A stretch of DNA of 64,000 bases from contig CAYYIS010000017.1 of the NCBI GenBank assembly GCA_964470965.1, positions 1 to 64,000 on the forward strand, in the 5' to 3' direction. Positions 18,374 to 27,154 of this stretch are shown here, in pieces. Below the pieces are notes generated by a model. It saw only the letters and a program-made list of their open reading frames with translations, was not told the origin of the DNA and did not search any database. Position 1 is the first letter of the stretch, and the number at the start of each line of letters is the position of its first letter. The stretch comes from CAYYIS01 sp964470965 (GTDB lineage Bacteria > JAAXHH01 > JABIQT01). A program made the position numbers and the translations under genes.

Positions 18374-18402
18374 TTGACACAGGCAAGTGTAGCCTCTAAA
18401 TT
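18374..18402 (+). promoter_or_regulatory. strong sigma70-type promoter of the tol-pal operon
   Basis: Perfect TTGACA (18374-18379), 17-bp spacer and TAAATT (18397-18402, 4 of 6), giving a leader of about 55 nt before the tolQ GTG at 18465. It lies in the only sizeable gap ahead of the operon. Confidence 0.6.
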
Positions 18403-18464
18403 CACGTCCAATTTGGTGGTGCTATCCCCGACTTTAGATACCGATTTTTCCATGAGGTAATATT

Positions 18465-19157
18465 GTGCCGACCGACGCGTCAACCACGACGGGATTTCTG
18501 AACTTAATTATCGGATCCGGTCCGGTTGCAAGGATCGTGTTGGCGATTTTATTGTTGTTCTCCATCGTGTCCTGGGCCGTGATTCTCGAACGCTGGCGAT
18601 TGTTCGCTAAAGCGCAGAAGCAGTCCAAACGGTTTTTGAATGCGTTTCACGAACAGGACGACCTGCATCAGTTGAGCCAGGCCGCCCGCCATTTTCCAGA
18701 TAGTCCGGCGGCCAATGTGTTTGCCTCCGTTTACACTAAGTTCGGAAAACTGTTGTATAGCGCGGCGCCCAGTGATGTGTCCCCTTTAACAGAGTTGGTT
18801 TTCAGGGAATTGAACCAGGCCGGACAGGTTCAATTAGCCAGATTCCAAAAGCGCCTGACGCTGCTGGCGACTGCGGCAAGCGTCTGTCCGTTCCTTGGTC
18901 TGTTCGGTACGGTCTGGGGAATCATGAGTTCTTTTCTCAACATCAGTGCAGAGGGATCGACCAACATCGTAGTTGTAGCGCCGGGTATTGCAGAGGCCCT
19001 CATAACAACCATCGCAGGCCTGGCGGTTGCGATTCCCGCCATGGTAGCGTATAATTACTTTATCAGCCGCACGAGAAATATCGGTCTCGATCTCGAGGAT
19101 ATGGGGACGACTTTCCTCAGCCGCGTTCAACTGCGGAGGCATAATGAGAGCGTTTAA
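18465..19157 (+). CDS. tolQ: TolQ/ExbB/MotA-family proton channel subunit
   Basis: 230 residues with three membrane segments: about 24-44, 128-150 (LTLLATAASVCPFLGLFGTVWGI) and 166-196 (GIAEALITTIAGLAVAIPAMVAYNYF). The FLGLFGTVWGIMSSF and GIAEALITTIAGL motifs are diagnostic. TolQ pairs with TolR as the proton-driven motor that energises TolA during outer-membrane constriction and Pal retrieval. The GTG at 18465 follows a GAGG site. The last 14 bases overlap tolR. The tol context, with tolB and pal in the same operon, argues for TolQ over ExbB. Confidence 0.93.
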   Translation: MPTDASTTTGFLNLIIGSGPVARIVLAILLLFSIVSWAVILERWRLFAKAQKQSKRFLNAFHEQDDLHQLSQAARHFPDSPAANVFASVYTKFGKLLYSAAPSDVSPLTELVFRELNQAGQVQLARFQKRLTLLATAASVCPFLGLFGTVWGIMSSFLNISAEGSTNIVVVAPGIAEALITTIAGLAVAIPAMVAYNYFISRTRNIGLDLEDMGTTFLSRVQLRRHNESV

Positions 19158-19563
19158 CTTCAACGATTTGAACGCGCCTACGACCATGAAGGAGATCAAT
19201 GTCACTTCTCTGGTTGACGTAATGACCGTGTTACTGATCATATTTATGATAACTACACCCATGATCCAGAGCGGGATTCAGGTCGAATTACCGAAAAGCA
19301 AGGCTGCCGCACCTGACCTCGAAGAAGGTCTGGTCGTGACGATCGGCAAGGATCGCCGTGTTTATCTGGAAGAACGTGAGCTGTCACTCGATGAGTTCGA
19401 TGCCATTTTCAAAGCGGTCTACCCAGCTACGGATAATCGGCCCGTATTCATCAGGGCGGACATGGATGCCACATGGAACTCTGTGGTCACCGTGATCGAT
19501 CGACTGAAGGCACAGGGCGTAAACACGGTCGGACTGGCGACCAATTTAAAGCCGTCAAGATAA
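19144..19563 (+). CDS. tolR: TolR/ExbD-family motor subunit
   Basis: 139 residues with one membrane segment (about 20-42) carrying the essential proton-path Asp, D25 in VTSLVDVMTVLLIIF, and a periplasmic domain of normal length ending in VVTVIDRLKAQGVNTVGLAT. With TolQ it forms the stator-like proton channel. It overlaps tolQ by 14 bases and its stop codon TAA shares a base with the next ATG (TAATG), so synthesis of the motor is tightly coupled. Confidence 0.93.
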   Translation: MRAFNFNDLNAPTTMKEINVTSLVDVMTVLLIIFMITTPMIQSGIQVELPKSKAAAPDLEEGLVVTIGKDRRVYLEERELSLDEFDAIFKAVYPATDNRPVFIRADMDATWNSVVTVIDRLKAQGVNTVGLATNLKPSR

Positions 19564-20195
19564 TGATAAAACACATGGTCATCATCTCAGGTATCTTTCA
19601 CGTGACGCTTCTTGCGGGCCTAATAATCGCAAGTGAAAACCGCTCGGAACCGGTCTACTTCTCAAATGAGAGGATTTACGACGTGGCCCTTGTCTCCTTA
19701 CCGGCGACAGCGATCCAACCGAGAGGGGCCAGGGTTCAAACGGACAAACCGTACCGCGTAGTACCCAAGAAGGACGCTGCGGTGCCGGACCGGGACGCAG
19801 CGCTGGCATTAAAAAGAACACCGAAGCTGCTGGAGGAAGAACCCGATGCGGGACCGGAGTCGCCGCCCTCCTTTGAAACTGGAACCGAAGGGGTTCGGCT
19901 GGATATTGACTCGTTTGAGTTTCCGTATTATCTTGCTGCGATCCAGCGTAAAATACAGCAGAATCTACACGCGCCAAGGTTGCCGGGTGTAAGAAACCTT
20001 AAGACGGTGATCTTTTTTCGGGTCGGCCGCAACGGCCTTATAACAAGGATGGAGAGCGAAAACCCTTCCGGAAATCCCGTGTTTGATCTGGCGGCACGCA
20101 GGGCATTGGAACGTTCGGATCCGCTGCCGCCTCTACCGGATGGATTTGGGCAAGAATATCTCGGTGTACATTTTGAATTCACCTATGAACCATAG
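19563..20195 (+). CDS. TolA/TonB-like energy transducer
   Basis: 210 residues from ATG 19563, chosen because it overlaps the tolR stop (TAATG); a frame extension upstream lies inside tolR. One N-terminal membrane helix (about 2-22) is followed by a Pro/charged linker (about 45-115) and a TonB-type C-terminal domain (about 120-210: YYLAAIQRKIQQNLHAP, FFRVGRNGLITRMES, FDLAARRALERSDPLPPLP). Its place between tolR and tolB indicates the TolA role, spanning the periplasm to the outer membrane, although the C-terminal domain is of TonB type as in many non-enterobacterial phyla. The linker is shorter than that of E. coli TolA. Confidence 0.88.
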   Translation: MIKHMVIISGIFHVTLLAGLIIASENRSEPVYFSNERIYDVALVSLPATAIQPRGARVQTDKPYRVVPKKDAAVPDRDAALALKRTPKLLEEEPDAGPESPPSFETGTEGVRLDIDSFEFPYYLAAIQRKIQQNLHAPRLPGVRNLKTVIFFRVGRNGLITRMESENPSGNPVFDLAARRALERSDPLPPLPDGFGQEYLGVHFEFTYEP

Positions 20196-21597
20196 CGCTC
20201 AGAACCGATACATACCGGATATAGTCAAACATGTCTGTACAGGTATCCTGGTTGGTGTCTGCCTCCTGTGCATTTTTCGGGTCGCGCCGGCTGGGGCGCA
20301 GGAAGAAGTCAGGCTGAGGGCGGTCGCTAATGTCGCACCGCGCATTAATCTGGCCGTGCAACCGTTTGTCGAGAAGACCTCAGGAGTATATCATCCCGGA
20401 TACGCTGATACCATCAGAACCGTTTTTTTGCGGGACCTGGTCATGTCTGGCGTATTCAATGTCATGGACCTATCCGTGACGGTCGAAGACAGTGCCGGCC
20501 GGGAAAAATCGGCGTTTCTTGATGAATCAGGCGTGCCCGATTTCGAACTTCTTAAAAAACTGTCGGCGCAGGCGCTGGTTGCCGGTGAGTTTGAAGTGCG
20601 GGATCCTCAGATTGAGCTGACGTTGCATCTGGAGGATGTCAGCACCCGCAGAACCATCACATCAAAGGTCTACGCGGCTTTTGATCTGACATTGCGGCGC
20701 GTGATTCATCGTATGGCTGATGATGTGGTTCTACAGATGACCGGCGATCCCGGCGTGGCCCAGACGCGAATAGCATACATATCAAATCTGACCGGAGCCA
20801 GTGAGTTGTACATCGCCGATTATGACGGATATAATGTACGTCAGCTCACAAACGATGGTGCACGCAAATACTCGCCGAACTGGTCCCCGGACGGGGCGCG
20901 GATAGCTTACAGCTCTTACAGGGATGGTCCCCACGAGCTGTACGTGCTGGACATGCAGACCGGGGAAACAGTGAAAATCGAATCGTTCGGCAGAACGACA
21001 CTCTCACCTCGGCATTCGCCCGATGGGCGATACATAGTCCTCGGTCTCGTGGTGGAGGGTAGTGCCAAGTTATTCCTGTGTAACGCGGACGGTACGGATA
21101 TGCGGCCCCTGCTCGTAAGTCACGGTATCAATGTAGAGCCGACTTGGTCGCCTCGTGGAGATCAGATCGCCTACATGTCGGACCGCACCGATGATCCACA
21201 TGTATACGTGGTTAATATTGACGGATCCGACGACCACCGCATCACGTTCGAAGGGAAATATAACGGATCACCGGCATGGTCCCCCAGGGGCGATAGAATC
21301 GCATTTGTAGCTGGTGACACTCTGACGACATATCGCGGGCTGGAGCGGATTTTCAATATATACACGAGCGATGTAAACGGTGAAAATTTAATGCGGCTGA
21401 CAGGAATCGAGGGAATTCAGGGTAACAATATGAATCCCACCTGGTCGCCGGATGGTTTGCACATATTGTTCGGTTCAGACCGCGACCGTGCTTACGGTGA
21501 CCAGAAAATCTACATCATGAACTGGGACGGATCTGACGTTCGCGCCGTCATTACGAGTGGGCACAATATTACCCCGTCATGGGGACCGAGGCCCTAA
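20185..21597 (+). CDS. tolB: TolB, periplasmic beta-propeller protein
   Basis: 470 residues from ATG 20185, which overlaps the preceding gene by 11 bases; this start gives a clean signal peptide (about 1-37, cleavage near AGA-QEE). The N-terminal TolB domain (about 45-180: INLAVQPF, VFLRDLVMSGVFNVMD) is followed by a six-bladed propeller (about 185-470) with the repeated WSPDG/WSPRG motifs. TolB binds Pal and the TolA system in the periplasm. All landmarks are intact and length is normal. Confidence 0.95.
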   Translation: MNHSAQNRYIPDIVKHVCTGILVGVCLLCIFRVAPAGAQEEVRLRAVANVAPRINLAVQPFVEKTSGVYHPGYADTIRTVFLRDLVMSGVFNVMDLSVTVEDSAGREKSAFLDESGVPDFELLKKLSAQALVAGEFEVRDPQIELTLHLEDVSTRRTITSKVYAAFDLTLRRVIHRMADDVVLQMTGDPGVAQTRIAYISNLTGASELYIADYDGYNVRQLTNDGARKYSPNWSPDGARIAYSSYRDGPHELYVLDMQTGETVKIESFGRTTLSPRHSPDGRYIVLGLVVEGSAKLFLCNADGTDMRPLLVSHGINVEPTWSPRGDQIAYMSDRTDDPHVYVVNIDGSDDHRITFEGKYNGSPAWSPRGDRIAFVAGDTLTTYRGLERIFNIYTSDVNGENLMRLTGIEGIQGNNMNPTWSPDGLHILFGSDRDRAYGDQKIYIMNWDGSDVRAVITSGHNITPSWGPRP

Positions 21598-21660
21598 CTG
21601 AAATCTCCGCTGCGTTCTGGCAGTTTAATTGAACACCCTTTGCCCAGAGTAGGAACCGGT

Positions 21661-22440
21661 ATGACTCGATATATATTTCCCGCATTTTTACTTTTTGTTA
21701 TGGGCTTTACCGGTTGTGCGTCGCAGTCCGCGGGCGTGACAACCATCAAGGACGACACGGTTAAACTCAAGGCACAGATGGCGGTGCTTTTGCAGGATAC
21801 CGCTTCCGTCAGTGATGTTGACTCGTTAAAGGCGCATATTGGACGTCTCGGGGACCTGGTCCGTGAGCAGACCAGCCTGATGTGGAGCATGAGGGCTGAT
21901 TTGAATTCGAAAATCTCCGCCGTAAACAGTACTTTACAGACGCTTGATGCGAAAATAATAGAGGGTGACCGGCAGTTTTCGGTGCTGACCGCTAAGATGG
22001 ACAGAGTACAGGCTTTGTTAGCCACAGTGACGACGCCTGACACGGTTCAAAGTAGGCCCACAGACCCATCTGAATTATACAATACAGCACAGGCAGATTT
22101 TCAACGGGGTAATTATGAACTTGCCATAAGTCAGTTTATGCAGTATCTTCAGTATTTCCCGGATACACAACTCGCCCAGAATGCACAATACTGGATTGGT
22201 GAATGCTACTATACGGGGGAAAGGTATACACAAGCATTGGGCGCTTTTGAGGAAGTACTTACAAAATTTCCAGGAGGAACGCAGGCGCCTGCGGCTCTCT
22301 TGCGGATCGGTTTTACACACCTTGCGCTGAACGACGCCAAAAACGGACTTTTATATCTGGAGCGTGTCATTAAAGAATTTCCTGAATCCGAGGAAGCAAT
22401 GCTAGCCCGCCTCCGGCAGGAAACGTTGCCTGTCAGATAA
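21661..22440 (+). CDS. cpoB: CpoB/YbgF-like Tol-Pal coordinator lipoprotein
   Basis: 259 residues from ATG 21661, chosen for the AGGA site 6 bases upstream; a TTG at 21640 would add seven residues. The signal peptide ends in a lipobox GFTGC (Cys19), unlike the soluble E. coli protein, so it should be membrane anchored. A coiled-coil segment (about 35-115) precedes TPR repeats (about 138-259: ELYNTAQADFQRGNYELAISQF, YWIGECYYTGERYTQALGAFEEVL, PAALLRIGFTHLAL). CpoB links Tol-Pal action with septal peptidoglycan synthesis. Fifth gene of the tol operon. Confidence 0.9.
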   Translation: MTRYIFPAFLLFVMGFTGCASQSAGVTTIKDDTVKLKAQMAVLLQDTASVSDVDSLKAHIGRLGDLVREQTSLMWSMRADLNSKISAVNSTLQTLDAKIIEGDRQFSVLTAKMDRVQALLATVTTPDTVQSRPTDPSELYNTAQADFQRGNYELAISQFMQYLQYFPDTQLAQNAQYWIGECYYTGERYTQALGAFEEVLTKFPGGTQAPAALLRIGFTHLALNDAKNGLLYLERVIKEFPESEEAMLARLRQETLPVR

Positions 22441-22498
22441 CGGCCATACGATCGAAATCAATCGTCATTTATTCATCCATTCTTGAAAGGAGTTTGTC

Positions 22499-23107
22499 AT
22501 GAAGCGTGTTCGATTTTCGTCCTTCGTGGTTCCTGCCATAGTGGCCAGCGGCATATTTTGGATGGCCTGCACTCCGCCACCGCCACCGGGTCCGACGCCC
22601 GAAGAACTGGCAGCCATGGCTGAAGCGGCCCGTCTGGATTCTGTTGCTGCTGCCCAGGAAGCAGAGCGCCTGCGCCAGGAGGCTGAAGACCGTCGCCTCG
22701 CGGAAGAGGAAGCCCGACGCCTTCGGGAAGAGGAAGAAGCCCGCCGTCTCGCAGCAGAAGAAGCCCGCCGCATGGCGATTTTGAGCACCATCTATTTCGA
22801 TTATGACAAATATGATTTGAGGGACGATCAGGGCTCGGCTCTGGCTGAAAATGCCCGCCGTCTGCGTGAGTTCCAGCCTGAAGATAACGTTTCTGTCGAA
22901 GGCCACGCTGATGAACGAGGCACCGTAGAATATAACCTGGCGCTTGGCGAAAAACGCGCCAACACAGTTAAACAGTACCTGATCGATTCAGGTGTCGTGG
23001 AAGGTCGAGTTTCTACGGTCAGTTACGGCGAGGAACGGCCAGCGGATGCGGGACACACCGAAGGCGCCTGGTCAAAAAATAGACGTGCGGAATTGAAACG
23101 GCAATAA
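22499..23107 (+). CDS. pal: Pal, peptidoglycan-associated lipoprotein with long charged coiled coil
   Basis: 202 residues. The signal peptide ends in WMAC (Cys24), the lipid-anchored residue. Then come PPPPPGPTP and an Ala/Glu/Arg-rich helix (about 35-92, repeating EEARRL-type heptads), and the OmpA-like peptidoglycan-binding domain (about 96-202). The domain shows IYFDYDKYDLRDD and GHADERGTVEYNLALGEKRA, which binds meso-diaminopimelate. The coiled coil between anchor and domain is longer than in enterobacterial Pal and should give extra reach across the periplasm. A strong AAAGGAG site precedes the ATG. Last gene of the tol operon, followed by a terminator. Confidence 0.95.
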   Translation: MKRVRFSSFVVPAIVASGIFWMACTPPPPPGPTPEELAAMAEAARLDSVAAAQEAERLRQEAEDRRLAEEEARRLREEEEARRLAAEEARRMAILSTIYFDYDKYDLRDDQGSALAENARRLREFQPEDNVSVEGHADERGTVEYNLALGEKRANTVKQYLIDSGVVEGRVSTVSYGEERPADAGHTEGAWSKNRRAELKRQ

Positions 23108-23141
23108 ACGTTACGCCGTGCATTAATGGTTCTGATCAATT

Positions 23142-23179
23142 AAAAAGGCAGCGGAGTTGAATCTCCGCTGCCTTTTTTT
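23142..23179. terminator. bidirectional intrinsic terminator between pal and the amidohydrolase gene
   Basis: Perfect 10-bp GC-rich stem GGCAGCGGAG / CTCCGCTGCC around the loop TTGAAT, flanked by five A on the left and seven T on the right, so it can end transcription from both strands. The T run overlaps the minus-strand amidohydrolase stop codon (23180-23178). Confidence 0.93.
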
Positions 23180-24077
23180 ATAGTTCATCTTTCCTGAGAA
23201 ACTGCTTCCAGTTCTCATAAATGATATTGTGGATGGCCTCGTCCGGGAATCGGGGCAGGCGAGTCCCGTGAACGACGTCGTTCACCTTCCACTGACCGGA
23301 GATCACCTGTGCCGGTGTTGCCGACGGAAAATCAGAGCCGAAAATCAACTTGTGCTCCACACCGTATTCCATTGCCGAGATGAAAGCCTGATAGTGACGG
23401 AGCGGTCGATAATGAAGAGCCGATATATTGGTATACAGGTTTGGATGCTTTCGGATGAGGACCACGCATTCGTCCTCCCACGGATGCCCCATATGTGCAA
23501 TCATCATGCGCAGGCCGGGACAAGCTACGGCGATATCCTCGAGCTGGATCGGGTTTGCATATTTCAGGGGCCCCGGCCGAACGAAAGAAGTGCCTTGATG
23601 CCAGATGGTTGGGATATCGAGTTCTTCAGCCTTTTTGAAAAACGGCAGGTGTTTTGGATCCTGAGGGTCGAAATTCTGATAAATGGGTGCTACTTTCAAA
23701 CCTCGCAATCCCAGTTCGGACACGTTGTATTCAAGCTGTTCTATACAATCCTCATCGTTAGGGTCCACGGAACACCAACCTATAAACTTGCCCGGATGTT
23801 TCCGGACGAAATCAGCCACGATCTCCTGTGGCACATCGACACCACAGTACGGTGCCTTTAACCCGAAAACGACCGCCTTGTCGCAGTTTTGAGTGGCCTC
23901 AAGTAACGTCTCTGGCGTGGAATCGAAGGCATTCTTGTATTTCTCATCGTTACCGGCGAAATACACATCCCCGGTTAACCGCATCTTGGCCCGTTTGGCT
24001 TCATAGGCGAATTCCACGAATTCATTAGACATGTGCTCAGGATACCACATCAGGTTGGTATGTATGTCTACCAGCAT
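23178..24077 (-). CDS. amidohydrolase-2 family TIM-barrel hydrolase
   Basis: 299 residues of the ACMSD-like amidohydrolase_2 family, which hydrolyse or decarboxylate small aromatic, lactone or amide substrates with one active-site metal. Landmarks are GLRGLKVAPIYQ, TIWHQGTS, MMIAHMGHPW and the C-terminal LIFGSDFPSA with the metal Asp. The first motif reads D-I-H-T-N (residues 4-8) where most members have HxH, so the second metal His is replaced by Asn. No signal peptide was seen. A GAGGAG site precedes the ATG. It is 18 bp behind the ECF-type ATPase gene, making it the last gene of the lar-type operon. The substrate is unknown. Confidence 0.88.
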   Translation of the reverse strand: MLVDIHTNLMWYPEHMSNEFVEFAYEAKRAKMRLTGDVYFAGNDEKYKNAFDSTPETLLEATQNCDKAVVFGLKAPYCGVDVPQEIVADFVRKHPGKFIGWCSVDPNDEDCIEQLEYNVSELGLRGLKVAPIYQNFDPQDPKHLPFFKKAEELDIPTIWHQGTSFVRPGPLKYANPIQLEDIAVACPGLRMMIAHMGHPWEDECVVLIRKHPNLYTNISALHYRPLRHYQAFISAMEYGVEHKLIFGSDFPSATPAQVISGQWKVNDVVHGTRLPRFPDEAIHNIIYENWKQFLRKDEL

Positions 24078-24095
24078 CGACTGCTCCTCACGGGA

Positions 24096-25829
24096 CTATA
24101 ATACCAGACATCGACAGATCTCATCCGCAGCGGATTCAATTTCGAATCGGCTTTTGCTCACTGGGTAACCAGCGGCTGCGAGGCGGGACATGATATGCAT
24201 CAGGGCAGGTATTTGAAGGTGGATGGATTCCAGTAATTCCTGCTTGATAAAAAACGCTTCCGGGGTTTCGTCTGTGATGATTCGACCTTGATCGAGCACG
24301 AGGATCCTGTCTGCAAGTGCGGCAACAAGATCCATATCATGCGAGACGAGGAGGACGGTGCCTCCTGAATCACGAAACCGTGTTAGGATGTCCTCAATGT
24401 GACGGGTCCCTTCTGCATCCAGGCCTGCCGTCGGTTCGTCGAGGATCAGGTACCGGGGTTTCATGGCCAGGACGCCGGCGAATGCGGCACGCCGCTTTTC
24501 GCCGGCGCTTAAAGTAAAAGGGATGCGGTGGGAGAAATACTTCGGATCGAGGAGGACCTGATGAAGTGCCTCATGGACCCTATCCGTTAACTCATCTCCC
24601 TCCATACCCAGGTTTCGTGGGCCAAAAGCTACATCGTCGAACACCGTTTCTTCAAACAACTGGGCTTCAGGGAATTGAAAAATCAGACCGACCCGCTGCC
24701 GGACCGAGGTAAGGTCAGTTTCTTTGGAAGCGAGATCCTCACCCTCTATCAGTACCCGTCCAGAATCAGGCGTCAACAGTCCGTTCAGGTGCTGCATGAG
24801 TGTCGATTTTCCCGAACCGTTCGGTCCCACGAGCCCTATAAAAGAACCTGGTTTAATCTGCAATGACACATCATGCAACGCGGGGGTTGAGACAGGCAGG
24901 TCTTTACTGTACGTAAAATCTACATCGATCAGCTCCATGACGGTCCCGGCAGGATCAGGCGTGGTGCTCTCCGATTCAGGATGATCCTCAGAAAGCGCCC
25001 CGCTGGGAATAGCTCTTATTTCCTGTATAAGATCTTTCGGTTCAACGATCCCACCCGGTAAAGGCACATTCCTGCGGCGAAGCGCATCGGCAAGTTTTAC
25101 GGTTGGTGGTGCGTCCAGGGCAAATCGCCTGAGTAGGTCGATGTCACTCAGTACCTCCCTGGGGTTTGAGTCTTCTGCAACCTCGCCGCGACGCATGATG
25201 ACGACACGGTCCATATGTAATACTTCGGATGGAAATTGAGTAATATATACAACCGTAATTTTGTGGTCCCGATGCAGTTCGTGGAGTAAGTCAAGCGTCT
25301 CAGTGCGGCTCCGGGGATCGAGGAGTGCGGTCGGCTCGTCACATATCAGAAGGCCGGGTTGCATCGTGATAACTGAGGCGATCGCGAGACGTTGTTTTTG
25401 CCCGCCTGAAAGGCGGTGGGGGGCATGCTTCCGGTACTCGGTGAGATCAAACTGGACCAGTGCCTTATCTACTCTGTCCTGTATTTCAGAGGACGGCAAA
25501 CCCAGGTTCTCCAGTCCGAATGCCAACTCTCGTTCTACAGTAGTTGAAACCAGCTGATTATCAGGATTTTGAAATATCATCCCGACATTTTTGTGAATCT
25601 CCCATGATTTTTCCGGTGTGGAGGTATCCAACCCATCTACCTCAATTTTACCCCGGGTCGGTGTGAGGAGGCAGCTAAGACAGAGCCCCAACGTGCTTTT
25701 TCCGGAACCGTTTGGACCGATAATTCCGAGGAACTGGCCGTCAGGGACGGCGAGGAATACACCGTTTAGAGCACGGGCAGAGTCCGGCGCATCACCGTAT
25801 TGGTAATGAACGTCCTCGACAACGATCAA
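24096..25829 (-). CDS. double ATP-binding protein of an energy-coupling-factor (ECF/CbiO-type) transporter
   Basis: 577 residues made of two complete ABC ATPase domains in tandem. The first has Walker A GPNGSGKST, signature LSGGQKQRLAIA and DEPTALLD (about 1-235). The second has GPNGSGKST, LSAGEKRRAAFAG and DEPTAGLD (about 295-520). A C-terminal tail follows. ECF transporters use two such ATPases with EcfT and a substrate-binding S protein to import vitamins or Ni/Co; here both are fused in one chain. The start is a TTG at 25829 overlapping the larC2 stop (TTGA). Position after larB-larC2 suggests nickel import for the lar cofactor. No EcfT or S-component gene is in the window. Confidence 0.88.
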   Translation of the reverse strand: MIVVEDVHYQYGDAPDSARALNGVFLAVPDGQFLGIIGPNGSGKSTLGLCLSCLLTPTRGKIEVDGLDTSTPEKSWEIHKNVGMIFQNPDNQLVSTTVERELAFGLENLGLPSSEIQDRVDKALVQFDLTEYRKHAPHRLSGGQKQRLAIASVITMQPGLLICDEPTALLDPRSRTETLDLLHELHRDHKITVVYITQFPSEVLHMDRVVIMRRGEVAEDSNPREVLSDIDLLRRFALDAPPTVKLADALRRRNVPLPGGIVEPKDLIQEIRAIPSGALSEDHPESESTTPDPAGTVMELIDVDFTYSKDLPVSTPALHDVSLQIKPGSFIGLVGPNGSGKSTLMQHLNGLLTPDSGRVLIEGEDLASKETDLTSVRQRVGLIFQFPEAQLFEETVFDDVAFGPRNLGMEGDELTDRVHEALHQVLLDPKYFSHRIPFTLSAGEKRRAAFAGVLAMKPRYLILDEPTAGLDAEGTRHIEDILTRFRDSGGTVLLVSHDMDLVAALADRILVLDQGRIITDETPEAFFIKQELLESIHLQIPALMHIMSRLAAAGYPVSKSRFEIESAADEICRCLVL

Positions 25830-26287
25830 AACAGGGATTCCAGGTCGAGTGCCCGGGCGGCTTCCCTTGAGGCCTCATCAACCACGGAGAGTGGTACCTT
25901 ATGGTTGCGGGCCGCTTTCAGGCAATCATCGTATTCAGGGGTGATACGGATTTCGGTCCCGTGTGTGACCACTTTGATGCGGATGGTGCCGTACCCGGTT
26001 TGCACTTCTGTGATAACGCGGTCCAGCTTTATTCGATCCACCGGAAACATACGAATGCCGATCGTGGTGGTTTCTCTCAGGATGATCTCGGATATCACCT
26101 CCGCGAGAGAGAGGGGGGAGAGCACACTCAGCTTAACACCCGGGCGCCCTTTTTTCATGATGATGGGGGTCAGGTAGGCATCGAGCGATCCTGCTTCAAA
26201 GAGGAGATCGATAATATGCTGATAATACTGCGGATTCATATCATCAACATTGGTTTCGATCATCATGACCGTGTCCGTACTGTTCAT
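25826..26287 (-). CDS. larC2: LarC C-terminal domain (LarC2), nickel-pincer-cofactor insertase part
   Basis: 153 residues matching only the C-terminal half of LarC: MMIETNVDDMNPQYYQHI, GSLDAYLTPIIMKKGRPGV, ILRETTTIGIRMFPVDR and YGTIRIKV are family signatures. LarC is the CTP-dependent enzyme that inserts nickel into the pincer nucleotide cofactor of lactate racemase-type enzymes. In Lactobacillus the two halves are separate frames joined by ribosomal frameshifting. Here larB, not larC1, lies directly upstream, with ATGA overlap (start 26287), so the N-terminal half must be supplied from elsewhere or be lacking. The ATG at 26287 was chosen because the upstream extension runs inside larB. Confidence 0.88.
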   Translation of the reverse strand: MNSTDTVMMIETNVDDMNPQYYQHIIDLLFEAGSLDAYLTPIIMKKGRPGVKLSVLSPLSLAEVISEIILRETTTIGIRMFPVDRIKLDRVITEVQTGYGTIRIKVVTHGTEIRITPEYDDCLKAARNHKVPLSVVDEASREAARALDLESLF

Positions 26288-27039
26288 CCTTCTTCTTTCC
26301 GGTTGATCAGGCTGGCGGCGTAACCGGCGCCAAAGCCGTTGTCGATGTTTACAACGGTTATCCCAGATGCACAACTTGTTAGCATACCCAGCAAGGCCGC
26401 CACGCCGCCGAAGCTGGCACCATATCCGACACTGGTGGGCACGGCAATTACCGGTCTCGACACGATGCCGCCTACAACGCTGGCCAGCGCCCCTTCCATT
26501 CCGGCTACAACGATGATGACAGACGCATTTACGATCATCTCTTTGTGAGCGAACAGTCTGTGAATGCCGGCAACACCTACATCAAATAACCGCTCAACCT
26601 CATTGCCCATTACCGTCGCCGTAACAACGGCCTCCTCGGCGACCGGGATATCACTGGTCCCGGCGGATATGACAAGGATGGTGCCTCTTCCCCGTATCTC
26701 TCGATTTTTATGTATCACTATGGTTCTGGCAGCTTCGTGGAACTCGGCCCCAGGGATTTCGCTCTTAACCGCTGTATAGACATCCGGGTTGGCTCTCGTG
26801 GCGAGCAAGTCTGCACCGGTGTCCACAATCCGACGGGCGATACCCAGAATTTGATCGGTCGTTTTACCCTCGCAGTAGATCACTTCCGGGAAGCCTTGGC
26901 GAATAGCTCTGTGGTGATCCACCATTGCAAAACCGAGGTCCTCGAACGGTAATGCGCGAAGAGCATCTACCGCTTCTTCAATCGATACTTCGCCGGAATT
27001 TAGCTGTTCCAGCAGGCTGCGTATTTTATGTTCATCCAT
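26284..27039 (-). CDS. larB: LarB, pincer cofactor biosynthesis carboxylase/hydrolase
   Basis: 251 residues with a PurE-like C-terminal domain. DHHRAIRQGFPEVIYCEGKT, VISAGTSDIPVAEEA, VVAGMEGALASVVGG and PTSVGYGASFGGVAALLGML, then NIDNGFGAGYAAS, are near-complete LarB signatures. LarB carboxylates nicotinic acid adenine dinucleotide and cleaves it to start nickel-pincer cofactor synthesis. The ATG at 27039 is preferred to a TTG two codons upstream. The first gene of a minus-strand operon larB-larC2-ECF ATPase-amidohydrolase. larE and larA are not in the window. Confidence 0.93.
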   Translation of the reverse strand: MDEHKIRSLLEQLNSGEVSIEEAVDALRALPFEDLGFAMVDHHRAIRQGFPEVIYCEGKTTDQILGIARRIVDTGADLLATRANPDVYTAVKSEIPGAEFHEAARTIVIHKNREIRGRGTILVISAGTSDIPVAEEAVVTATVMGNEVERLFDVGVAGIHRLFAHKEMIVNASVIIVVAGMEGALASVVGGIVSRPVIAVPTSVGYGASFGGVAALLGMLTSCASGITVVNIDNGFGAGYAASLINRKEEG

Positions 27040-27054
27040 AATCAATTAAAGGTT

Positions 27055-27084
27055 TTGACAAACAGACAGAACAAACGTTACAAT
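27055..27084 (+). promoter_or_regulatory. strong candidate sigma70 promoter for the hydroxyacid dehydrogenase operon
   Basis: TTGACA (27055-27060), 18-bp spacer, TACAAT (27079-27084, 5 of 6). The leader to the ATG at 27155 would be about 65 nt. It lies between divergent larB and the plus-strand operon. Confidence 0.6.
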
Positions 27085-27154
27085 CAGCGAGCAAGCATAT
27101 ATTGTTTCATTATACTGGTTTTTGGCAAGTAATTTCTTCCTATCAGGAGATGTT

